Position numbers and translations under genes: made by a program
Origin: Verrucomicrobiota bacterium
GTDB lineage: Bacteria > Verrucomicrobiota > Verrucomicrobiia > Limisphaerales > UBA9464
Assembly (NCBI GenBank): GCA_947464705.1
Contig: CANHYD010000009.1
Span: 1 to 18,477 of the forward strand
DNA length: 18,477 nucleotides
Direction: 5' to 3'
In this document: piece after piece, positions 7,204 through 14,135 of the stretch
Position numbering within the stretch: position 1 is the stretch's first letter
How the letters are laid out: the number at the start of each line of letters is the position of its first letter
The notes under the pieces: generated by a model
Databases searched by the model: none
What the model was told of the DNA's origin: nothing
Seen by the model: the letters and a program-made list of their open reading frames with translations, nothing else

Positions 7204-7565
7204 AAGCTTACTCCTCCGACGCAAAATGGAAAGGCATCGTGCGGCTAAGGATTTCCCCCCGAAGTGGTTCGGGAGTTTTTGGATAGCCCCACCGACCATT
7301 TCTTGCCCAGAGCGCCCCTCGCTCCCGCACGATCATTAGGCGCAACGGCCCGCTCCCGCGCCCAACACCACCCAGTCAGCGGGAGCAGACCCGAGCACCC
7401 ATCGGATCGTAAGCCATCCCCCACCACGCGCGCAGCGCGAACCCCCCTCTCCGCACGATCATTGGGTGCGACGGTTTGCTCCCGCGCCCCACACCTGCGC
7501 TTCGGTAGGGAATCTTGTGGGTCCAGCCTTCACGGCCTACCCTAGCCCCTCACAAATTTGCTGCC
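7204..7565. other. Intergenic region between divergent cysS and the AraC-type regulator
   Basis: About 360 bp with no credible gene. It must carry the promoters for cysS (leftward) and probably for the regulator at 7566 (rightward). It holds a GGAGGAG site ahead of cysS (7211-7217 on the minus strand), a small hairpin with a T run (7258-7280), two diverged copies of a 45-bp repeat (7325-7369 and 7451-7495), and an inverted GCTCCCGC/GCGGGAGC pair (7352-7359 and 7379-7386). I could not pick a convincing -35/-10 pair for either gene. Confidence 0.6.
7325..7495 (+). repeat. Diverged 45-bp direct repeat pair
   Basis: Copies at 7325-7369 and 7451-7495, offset by 126 bp, match at 38 of 45 positions by my count. 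Both begin CCGCACGATCATT, contain ACGG in the middle, and end GCTCCCGCGCC plus ACACC. GCTCCCGC also occurs just before the first copy (7321-7328), and its inverse GCGGGAGC lies at 7379-7386. The pattern suggests members of an interspersed intergenic repeat family, but genome-wide copies cannot be seen here. Confidence 0.6.
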
Positions 7566-8543
7566 ATGCCTCGAACTCCCAAGACAACCCCACCCCGCTT
7601 TGAAGGCGAGGTGGCTGCTTGGGCTGCCATCGGGGCGGGTTGGCGACAGCTTTTCGGCAGTTTCGGAAGCCTGGGCTTCAGCTTGGAATGGCACGACTTC
7701 AAGGCGGCGGAACCCATCGACTGGGCCCGCAGCTTTCATCCGGGCAGCGTCGAACTCTGCCTCAATCTCTCGGGCCAGGGTTCGGTGAGCAGTGGCAACA
7801 AGACGGCACACTTCGCCAACCAGTCGGCTGGCTTCTATCGCCAGGGCCAGACCCCGCTCTCCGCCGTCCGCACTCCGGGACAAACCCACCAGTTCATCAC
7901 CGTGGAGTTCCGCCCCGATTTCCTGTGCCGAGAACTGGGAGAGAGCCGCGATTTTCTACACCCCCTGATTCAGACGTCGCTGGATACGAATGCCGCGCCG
8001 GCCATCTCGGGCGTCTCCGAACCCGAGCCCCTCACTACCCGTCAGCGGGATCTGGTGATGGCCTTGCGCCAGCCGCCGGTCCTGGCCGGAGCCCAGAGAC
8101 TTTGGTACGGGGCCAAAGTCCGGGAATTGATGAGCGAGTTCTTCTTCGCCCCCCCTTCCGATTCCGAACTGTTCTGTCAGCGCCAACAGCGGGTTGCCCG
8201 TGACCGGGTGGAGACCGTGGTCGAAGCCCTCAAAAAAGATCTGACCCATCCCCCTTCGCTGGAAGCCATCGCCCGCGAGGCCGCCTGCAGCCCGTTCTAC
8301 TTGAGCCGGACCTTTTCCAAGGAAATGGGACAAACCATTCCCCAGTACCTGCGGCAGTTGCGGATGGAGAAGGCGGCCACCTTGCTGCGATCGGGCTCAT
8401 TCAACGTCACGGAAGCGGCGTTAGAGGTCGGCTATTCCAGCCTCAGCCATTTCAGCGCCGCCTTCCACCAGACCTTCGGCTGCTGTCCGGGGCTTTACCC
8501 CATGGCCACGCCCACCCAACGCGTTACGCCCCGTAGAAGTTGA
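7566..8543 (+). CDS. AraC-family transcriptional regulator (PchR-like)
   Basis: DNA-binding regulator of 325 residues. The C-terminal AraC domain (about 213-312) has two helix-turn-helix units: SLEAIAREAACSPFYLSRTF (231-250) and VTEAALEVGYSSLSHFSAAF (281-300), followed by the family's FG..P.LY ending. The N-terminal part has a beta-rich cupin-like character (ELCLNLSGQGSV, GFYRQGQTPL) and resembles PchR-type regulators that sense siderophores or other small molecules. The ATG at 7566 is preferred; an in-frame ATG at 7515 adds 17 residues with no family features. No siderophore gene is adjacent, so the ligand is unknown. The next gene lies 42 nt downstream on the same strand and may or may not be its target. 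Confidence 0.9.
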   Translation: MPRTPKTTPPRFEGEVAAWAAIGAGWRQLFGSFGSLGFSLEWHDFKAAEPIDWARSFHPGSVELCLNLSGQGSVSSGNKTAHFANQSAGFYRQGQTPLSAVRTPGQTHQFITVEFRPDFLCRELGESRDFLHPLIQTSLDTNAAPAISGVSEPEPLTTRQRDLVMALRQPPVLAGAQRLWYGAKVRELMSEFFFAPPSDSELFCQRQQRVARDRVETVVEALKKDLTHPPSLEAIAREAACSPFYLSRTFSKEMGQTIPQYLRQLRMEKAATLLRSGSFNVTEAALEVGYSSLSHFSAAFHQTFGCCPGLYPMATPTQRVTPRRS

Positions 8544-8564
8544 TGATCGCCGGGGACCGAACCT

Positions 8565-8582
8565 GCTGATAAGCTTTTCAGC
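8565..8582. promoter_or_regulatory. 18-bp palindrome ahead of the M20 peptidase gene
   Basis: GCTGATAAGCTTTTCAGC is symmetric except for one mismatched pair (T against T). It ends 3 nt before the GTG start of the next gene and begins 21 nt after the regulator's stop. It could be an operator or a short hairpin over the translation start. There is no T run, so it is not a terminator on the plus strand. Confidence 0.4.
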
Positions 8583-8585
8583 ACT

Positions 8586-9728
8586 GTGGCCTCCCAACCC
8601 ACCAGCGTCCGGTTGCTTCAGGATCTCATCGCGCTGCCCAGCGTGAACCCGGCTTTTTTTAGCGATCCCGAATTGCATGGCGAACATCGAGTCGCGGAGT
8701 TCTTGGCATCGGCCGCCCGTCGACACGGCCTCGAGGTCGAATCACAACCCGTGGTCCCGGGAAGGTCCAACCTCCTGGTCCGACTGACCCCACGGGGCCA
8801 AGTCCGCCATCGCGTCCTTTTGGCGCCGCACCTCGACACGGTGGGTGAACCGGCCTACGCGCAACAGCTCAAGCCCGTGGTCCGCGATGGGCGCGTCTAC
8901 GGGCGCGGCGCTTGCGACACCAAGGGGTCGGTGAGCGCCTTCTTCCAATCCCTGCTCAACGTGGCCGCTCAGGGGTCACGGCCGGCGCACACCGAGATCC
9001 TCTTTGTCGGACTGATCGACGAGGAGAACATGCAATTGGGTTCCCGACACTTTGCCAGTCAAGGACCCCGGTGCGATCTGGCCCTCGTCGGCGAACCGAC
9101 CGGCTTAGAGATTGTGACGGCCCATAAAGGCGACGTCTGGCTGCGCCTGCGCACCCTCGGTCGGCCAGCCCATGGAGCCACACCCCATCGAGGCCGCAAC
9201 GCCGTGACGGCCATGTCGCGGATCGTTCTGGCTCTCGAGACCGAATACGCCGCCGAATTGGCCGCCCGCCCTCCCCATCCGCGCCTGGGTCGGCCCACGA
9301 TCAACGTCGGACGAATCGACGGGGGTCGCCAACCCAACATCGTGCCCGCCGAATGCATCATCGACATCGATCGACGCACCCTTCCCGGCGAGACCGAGGC
9401 GGGAGTTCGCCGCGAAATCCATGCCGTGTTGCGTCGTCAGAAACTCAAAGCGTCCTTCGACACCCTCCGCACGAGCCCCTGTGAACCGCTCGACACCAAC
9501 CCGGACCTGCCACTGGTCCAGTCATTGACTCGCGCCGCCGGACGACGAACCACCCGAGGCGTTCACTACTTCACCGATGCGGCGCCCCTGGCCGCTGGAG
9601 GAATCCCCTCGGTGGTGTTCGGCCCGGGTGACATCGCCCAAGCCCACACGGAGCGGGAGTGGTTGACCATCTCCCAGCTCGAGAAATCGATCCAGATCCT
9701 GGAACGGTTCCTTCGCAGTCTGGACTGA
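8586..9728 (+). CDS. M20-family zinc peptidase/deacylase (ArgE/DapE/acetylornithine deacetylase type)
   Basis: Cytoplasmic di-zinc amidohydrolase of 380 residues. Metal-site motifs are in order: PHLDTVG (81-87, His82 and Asp84), GRGACDTKG (107-114, bridging Asp111), DEE (145-147, general base Glu146), GEPTG (169-173, Glu170) and His354 near the C-terminus. The lid domain shows GRPAHGATPHRG (192-203), with His196 the likely substrate-contacting residue. It most resembles the ArgE/DapE branch, which removes acetyl or succinyl groups from amino-acid precursors, but no arginine or lysine biosynthesis gene is near, so the substrate is left open. The start is GTG at 8586; no Shine-Dalgarno is seen. 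Confidence 0.9.
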   Translation: MASQPTSVRLLQDLIALPSVNPAFFSDPELHGEHRVAEFLASAARRHGLEVESQPVVPGRSNLLVRLTPRGQVRHRVLLAPHLDTVGEPAYAQQLKPVVRDGRVYGRGACDTKGSVSAFFQSLLNVAAQGSRPAHTEILFVGLIDEENMQLGSRHFASQGPRCDLALVGEPTGLEIVTAHKGDVWLRLRTLGRPAHGATPHRGRNAVTAMSRIVLALETEYAAELAARPPHPRLGRPTINVGRIDGGRQPNIVPAECIIDIDRRTLPGETEAGVRREIHAVLRRQKLKASFDTLRTSPCEPLDTNPDLPLVQSLTRAAGRRTTRGVHYFTDAAPLAAGGIPSVVFGPGDIAQAHTEREWLTISQLEKSIQILERFLRSLD

Positions 9729-9757
9729 ACGCCTTCGACACCGTGTCTTCCCGAGCG

Positions 9758-11014
9758 ATGCGCCTGGCCTTCCTCACCCACGAGCCGTATTTCCCGCCCA
9801 GCGGTGGAGGCTCCGCGGAGGCGATTTACCTGATCCGGGAATTGGTGCGCCGGGGCCATGAGGTCCATCTGTTTTGTCCTGTCTTCCCGGATTGGCAATC
9901 CATCGCCAGCACGCAGGGTATCCACATTCATCCGTTCACCGGGTGGCCGATGGGTCGGTACACGCCCTACCGCAACCTCAAGTACCTGGCCTACCCGCTG
10001 GCCTTGGCCCGACACGCCGACCGGACGCTGAAGTCCCTGCGCCGATCGGTGGCCCCGGAGTTCCGCTTCGACGCCATCCTCTCGCAGCACACGATTTCGG
10101 CTGTGGCCGCCGGCCTCCTAAGAAGCCGCTGGGAAGTGCCCATCATTCTCAACTTCCTGGACTACCTGACAGGGTTCATGGAGACCTGGCCTGCGGCGTT
10201 CACGCGAACCGGTTTGGTTCCCTGGCTCAACCGCTACGAGCGCTCGTTACCCCGGCGCTTTCAGGCCGAAGGCGTGATGACCGTATCGGCTCCCTTGGCC
10301 GAACGATTCCAAGCCACTGGTTACCCGGCCGACCGGATCCGAGTCATCCAGTATGGCTACGATGCCAGCCTCTTTCGGCCGCATCCCGAGACCGCGGCCG
10401 ATCCGACAAATTCTCAGGCGCCCGTGGTGGTCATGCACGGGTCGTTCGACACGCACCACTTGGGCCCCATCGCCCGGGACGCCTTGTTGCACCTGCACGC
10501 CCGGCGGCCGGATCTGCGGTTCCGATTCCTCGGCAAGGAAACACCCGCTTTGCTGCGATTGGCCCAAGAGGTCCGAGCCGCCGCTCCGGGGATCCCGCTC
10601 GAAATGACCGGCTTCATTCCCTACCACCAGATGGCCGAAGCCCTGAGCGGTGCTTCGGTGGGAATGGTCCCCTATGAGGAGTCCCAAGGTGTCCACTGCG
10701 CCTTCGTCGCCAAAGCAGTCGAATACCTCGGCTGCGGAATTCCCTGCGTCAGCACTCCTCTGGAGAATCTTTCCCGCTACTTCGCGGACGAACCGGCCAT
10801 ACGGTTCTCCGGTTGGACCGGCCAATCCTTCGCCGAGACTGTGTTGGCGATCTTGGCTCTGACTGCCGGGGAGCGCCGCGCCCTGGGGCACTCGGCCGCT
10901 GCCCGGGTCGCTGCCCGACTCGACTGGAAAGTGATCGCGGCCAACGCGGCTGACTTCATTGAGCAGCAAGCAGGCCTTCCCAAAAGCAGTTGCCAAGCAG
11001 CGGGTCCGGTTTGA
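9758..11014 (+). CDS. Glycosyltransferase, GT4-like (GT-B fold)
   Basis: Retaining-type glycosyltransferase of 418 residues that would transfer a sugar from a nucleotide-sugar donor to a glycan, lipid or small molecule. The N-terminal acceptor domain opens MRLAFLTHEPYFPP with the glycine loop SGGGSAEA (15-22) and RELVRRGHEVHLF. The C-terminal donor domain has VIQYGYD (197-202), LEMTGFIPYHQMAEAL (281-296) and the hallmark KAVEYLGCGIPCVST (319-333). The ATG at 9758 puts the first strand at the N-terminus; an in-frame start at 9659 would lie inside the upstream peptidase gene. The gap to that gene is 29 nt. Donor and acceptor are unknown; no polysaccharide cluster is present. Confidence 0.88.
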   Translation: MRLAFLTHEPYFPPSGGGSAEAIYLIRELVRRGHEVHLFCPVFPDWQSIASTQGIHIHPFTGWPMGRYTPYRNLKYLAYPLALARHADRTLKSLRRSVAPEFRFDAILSQHTISAVAAGLLRSRWEVPIILNFLDYLTGFMETWPAAFTRTGLVPWLNRYERSLPRRFQAEGVMTVSAPLAERFQATGYPADRIRVIQYGYDASLFRPHPETAADPTNSQAPVVVMHGSFDTHHLGPIARDALLHLHARRPDLRFRFLGKETPALLRLAQEVRAAAPGIPLEMTGFIPYHQMAEALSGASVGMVPYEESQGVHCAFVAKAVEYLGCGIPCVSTPLENLSRYFADEPAIRFSGWTGQSFAETVLAILALTAGERRALGHSAAARVAARLDWKVIAANAADFIEQQAGLPKSSCQAAGPV

Positions 11015-11029
11015 GCTTCAGGGCTGTCG

Positions 11030-11947
11030 ATGAGTTCGTGTTCTTCCACGATGGCGGCCCCGATGGCCGCGATCCCGTTGCTTCCCCGGCGCCGTCTGCC
11101 CGAATGGCTGAAGGTGCAGTTGCCGACCTCGAGTGCCTTCACGGCCACGCGCACGCTGCTCGATGGCCTGGGCCTCCACACGGTGTGCGAAAGTGCCAAG
11201 TGCCCCAATCATTGGGAGTGCTGGAGCAAGGGCACGGCGACCTTCATGATCGCCGGTGATCGCTGCACCCGCGCCTGCGGATTCTGCGCGGTGTCGACGG
11301 CCAAACCGTTGGCCCTAGAACAAGACGAGCCCCAGCGGGTGGCCGAGGCCACCCGGCGCATGGGCCTCAAGCACGTGGTCATCACGGCCGTGGCTCGGGA
11401 CGATCTTCAGGATGGGGGTGCCGACCACTTCCGCCGCACCATCGAAGCGGTGCGGGGTCTGAATCCTGGAATCGTGGTCGAGGTGTTGACTCCGGATTTT
11501 CTGGATCGCGACGACGCCATCGATTCGGTCCTCGTGGCTCGGCCGGACATCTTCAACCACAACCTGGAGACGATTCGACGTCTCACCCCATCGGTTCGGC
11601 ACCGCGCCACCTATGATCGGTCGCTCCGTGTTCTGGCCAAGGTCAAAGACCGCCTCGGCGACCAGGTCCACACCAAGTCGGGCATGATGCTCGGGCTGGG
11701 TGAAACGCAGGAAGAAGTGCTGGAGGCCATGCGTGACCTCCGCCACGCCCACTGCGACATCCTCACACTGGGACAATACCTCCAACCCACCCTCAAGCAC
11801 CTGCCCGTGGTAGACTTCATCCCACCGGCCGTTTTCGACACACTGCGGCGTGAGGGAGAAGCCATGGGATTCGCCCACGTCGCCTCGGGTCCCTTGGTTC
11901 GCAGTTCGTACCATGCCGACGAATTCTCTGCGTCCCGAACAGCATGA
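11030..11947 (+). CDS. lipA: Lipoyl synthase (radical SAM)
   Basis: Radical SAM enzyme that inserts two sulfur atoms into protein-bound octanoyl groups to make lipoyl cofactor. All 305 residues fit LipA. The auxiliary cluster motif CESAKCPNHWEC gives Cys53, Cys58 and Cys64; the SAM-cluster motif CTRACGFC gives Cys79, Cys83 and Cys86; and RSSYHADE near the C-terminus (291-298) supplies the serine ligand of the auxiliary cluster. The ATG at 11030 is used; ATGs at codons 8 and 12 would also keep the whole catalytic core. It follows the glycosyltransferase by 15 nt and overlaps the next gene by 4 nt (ATGA). No lipB or lipoate ligase is in the window. Confidence 0.97.
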   Translation: MSSCSSTMAAPMAAIPLLPRRRLPEWLKVQLPTSSAFTATRTLLDGLGLHTVCESAKCPNHWECWSKGTATFMIAGDRCTRACGFCAVSTAKPLALEQDEPQRVAEATRRMGLKHVVITAVARDDLQDGGADHFRRTIEAVRGLNPGIVVEVLTPDFLDRDDAIDSVLVARPDIFNHNLETIRRLTPSVRHRATYDRSLRVLAKVKDRLGDQVHTKSGMMLGLGETQEEVLEAMRDLRHAHCDILTLGQYLQPTLKHLPVVDFIPPAVFDTLRREGEAMGFAHVASGPLVRSSYHADEFSASRTA

Positions 11948-12621
11948 GTTTCTGGTCCTTCGCCTGGGTCGCCCTGCTGATGCTCCTGGTTCCTGTGAAC
12001 GCCGCGGGATTGCCCTCGACCAACCGCTTTGAGCCGGAGGTCCTGAAGTTTGAAGCCCTCGACCGAAGAATCCCACCGCCGCCGCGGCCCATCTTATTTG
12101 TGGGCAGTTCCAGCATCCGATTGTGGACCAACCTGCCCACCGCCATCCAGGAGCGGCCGGTCCTCAACCGCGGCTTCGGTGGTTCCCGATTCAAGGACCT
12201 GCTCCGTTTTTTCAATCGGCTCGTCCTCCCCTATGGCCCCTCGGTGCTCGTCGTGTATGAAGGCGACAACGACCTGGCCGACGGACAAACACCCGCGGAG
12301 ATCGCCCAAGATCTGGCCGTCTTCTTGGAGCGTGCCGAGACAGAACTCCGGGGAACTTCGGTCGTCTTGCTCACCGTGAAACCGAGCCCAGCACGGCGGC
12401 ATCTGCTCGAAGCCCAATCGGAGTTCAACCAGCGACTCAAGATCTTGGCGGCGTCCGGTCGGCGGGTACGCGTCGTGGACGTGACCTCGCCGTTGCTCGA
12501 CTCCCGAGGCGAGCCAGATCCTCGTTTCTTCGCCGCCGACCGACTCCACCTCAACGCCGACGGCTATGAGGCATGGCGACAGCCGGTTCTGGATGCCATC
12601 GAACTCAGCCTGAAGCGCTGA
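11944..12621 (+). CDS. Exported SGNH/GDSL-type hydrolase
   Basis: Predicted secreted esterase/lipase-like hydrolase of 225 residues. Residues 1-21 form a signal peptide (FAWVALLMLLVPVNAA). The SGNH blocks are visible: block I FVGSSSIRLW (52-61) with Ser56 the likely nucleophile, block II NRGFGGSR (75-82) with Gly79, block III GDND (107-110) with Asn109, and block V DRLHLNADGY (199-208) with Asp199 and His202. The pattern matches the PAF-acetylhydrolase-like group common in Planctomycetes and Verrucomicrobia. Translation is probably coupled to lipA through an ATGA overlap, though no functional link is obvious. The 3' end overlaps the convergent gene by 17 nt. The substrate is unknown. Confidence 0.87.
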   Translation: MSFWSFAWVALLMLLVPVNAAGLPSTNRFEPEVLKFEALDRRIPPPPRPILFVGSSSIRLWTNLPTAIQERPVLNRGFGGSRFKDLLRFFNRLVLPYGPSVLVVYEGDNDLADGQTPAEIAQDLAVFLERAETELRGTSVVLLTVKPSPARRHLLEAQSEFNQRLKILAASGRRVRVVDVTSPLLDSRGEPDPRFFAADRLHLNADGYEAWRQPVLDAIELSLKR

Positions 12622-13408
12622 GCGGAACCCGGAAGGGTGAGGCCGCCGCAGCGGCCGCCAAACCGCCATCGAGAAACGCCTGGTATTCGGGCGACTCCAA
12701 CCGATGGGTCTCCGGCTGGGTCCGGAGCAAGTGGCGCAGTTCATCCCGGTTGCGCGACCAGCGATACCCATTGAAGAACTCCATGGGCTCGAACTGCGTC
12801 TTGTAGAGCGCCTTCTCCGCATAGCAGGTGCCCAAGTGCAGGTGACCCAAGCCGCTTTCCTGGGCCCACACCACCGCTTGAGTCATCATGGCCATCCCGA
12901 GATGACTGCCCACATCGGCCAAGTCGTAGAAGGCATAGTAATAATAGGCCATGCGCGGGGGTTCGAAGTAGAGCAGCGCGACTCCGCGTTCGGGTCCATC
13001 GCCGCGACCCTCCCGGAAGACCAGCACGTGGGAAATCACCCGACCGGCCAGGAGTCGATCCAATCGAGCCGCGGGCATGACACCGGAACCGAAACGACTC
13101 TCGGCAAAGGCCAACCAGGCCGCCCGACGCTCGGGGGTCAGTTCAAAGCGATCCCAGGGCACCAATTCACACTGCAAATTCCCGGCTTTGCGCAGGACGC
13201 GCCGGTTTTCAGAAGAGGCCCGCCACTCTGCGAGCGGCACCCGCAATTGGCGGCCCAGATAGAAACGGGAGAGATCCGGAGCCGATGGGAGAAATCCGGC
13301 GGCAAACAAATCGGCCGGGGTTTCTGTCGGTTCCGGAAACGCCCAGACCGCATACGGATAGACGTAGCGGCTGGGATCAGCGAGTGCCTCGGAAAATACC
13401 AGCTTCAT
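12605..13408 (-). CDS. Arginyl-tRNA-protein transferase-like protein (ATE C-terminal, GNAT fold)
   Basis: Protein of 267 residues resembling the C-terminal catalytic half of arginyl/leucyl-tRNA-protein transferases, which attach an amino acid to protein N-termini. Features include ASSENRRVLRKAG (64-76), the segment LYFEPPRMAYYYYAFYDLAD (146-165), GLGHLHLGTCY (186-196) and ALYKTQFEPMEFF (200-212). The last corresponds to the KM.YK..F.P.E motif of that family. The cysteine-rich N-terminal domain (CxxC) of true ATE/Bpt is missing; only Cys80 and Cys195 are present. The C-terminus has a run of six alanines (251-256). The enzyme could be a divergent aminoacyl transferase or another GNAT-fold acyltransferase. 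It is convergent with, and overlaps, the SGNH gene. Confidence 0.68.
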   Translation of the reverse strand: MKLVFSEALADPSRYVYPYAVWAFPEPTETPADLFAAGFLPSAPDLSRFYLGRQLRVPLAEWRASSENRRVLRKAGNLQCELVPWDRFELTPERRAAWLAFAESRFGSGVMPAARLDRLLAGRVISHVLVFREGRGDGPERGVALLYFEPPRMAYYYYAFYDLADVGSHLGMAMMTQAVVWAQESGLGHLHLGTCYAEKALYKTQFEPMEFFNGYRWSRNRDELRHLLRTQPETHRLESPEYQAFLDGGLAAAAAASPFRVPLSASG

Positions 13409-14135
13409 GGGGAATTCAGGGAGCCCTACTCAGACCAACATGCCCAGACCTCTTCGCGCAGGCGCTCGGGGTCCGGCTCTGCCGACCCGACACCGCTCTC
13501 GTGACCGCTGATGCACAACTGGGCCGGATCGGTCCTGGGAAGAGCATGGGTATGGCGGCCGCTCCGGGCTGGCTGAAACCATCCATCAGCCCATCGTCGA
13601 TCTCGACCATCGAATAACCCGCAGTCGGTCTGAGGAGATCATGAAGCCAAGCCCCCTGAGTGTTGAAGGCGATTCGATCGATGGGGCAGACCTCTTGAAG
13701 CGCCTCGGCCCGCGAGGTCTTTCCATCACCGGCCGGCGAGCCGTTGTCGGCCGTATCGACCCCAACACTCCGGACCGTTTCGACACGGAGACTGTCGATG
13801 AGCAACCCACTTTGTCCCGTCACCTCAGCCACACTCCGGAAGGGGTCCCTGTGACCCACCGGCACATCCTAGTGGGCCAAAGTGTTCGACGCGAAGGAGT
13901 CCCGGAACAGGGACTGGTCCATCAACGACGTGGACAACCCAGTGATGGCAACCACCGCGGAGTCGTTAGGTCTTGGCGTTTTCGAAGTCGTGGTGGATGG
14001 GCCGTTCAGACACCGCGGCCGGTCCCTCTCGGGTATCACGCCGCACCTCCATGGCGTCGCGGGTTTGATTCCGACGGCCGTTCAGAAAAAGCTTCACCCT
14101 GGAAGCTCTGGGCTTTTCGATCCACGGCCGGTTCC
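13409..14135. other. Unassigned 727-bp region, possible decayed gene
   Basis: No intact gene is convincing here. On the minus strand a frame from about 14068 to 13416 is open apart from one TAG (13869-13871). It reads protein-like for long stretches (for example VEIDDGLMDGFSQPG and DSLRVETVRSVGVDTADNG), and the TAG is one change from CAG. On the plus strand the frame of the downstream outer membrane protein is open from 13641, but its product before 14136 is Arg/Pro-rich and lacks family features. The region also holds the promoters of the genes at 13408 (leftward) and 14136 (rightward). I recognise no family in any frame. Confidence 0.4.

Noticed and set aside
7258..7280. CCCGAA/TTCGGG hairpin followed by five T, terminator-like
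   Set aside because: No plus-strand gene ends upstream of it and the stem is only 6 bp; on the minus strand it would sit in the cysS leader with no T run.
7192..7300. Possible T-box leader of cysS
   Set aside because: I could not find the T-box consensus or a terminator/antiterminator pair; T-boxes are also mainly found in Firmicutes and a few other groups.
14045..14085. tRNA T-arm-like GGGTTTGATTCC in the unassigned region
   Set aside because: The flanking bases do not form a proper T stem and no acceptor, D or anticodon arms fit around it; it is not a tRNA or tmRNA end.
13641..14135. N-terminal extension of the outer membrane protein
   Set aside because: It would place 165 Arg/Pro-rich residues before a good signal peptide that starts at 14136.
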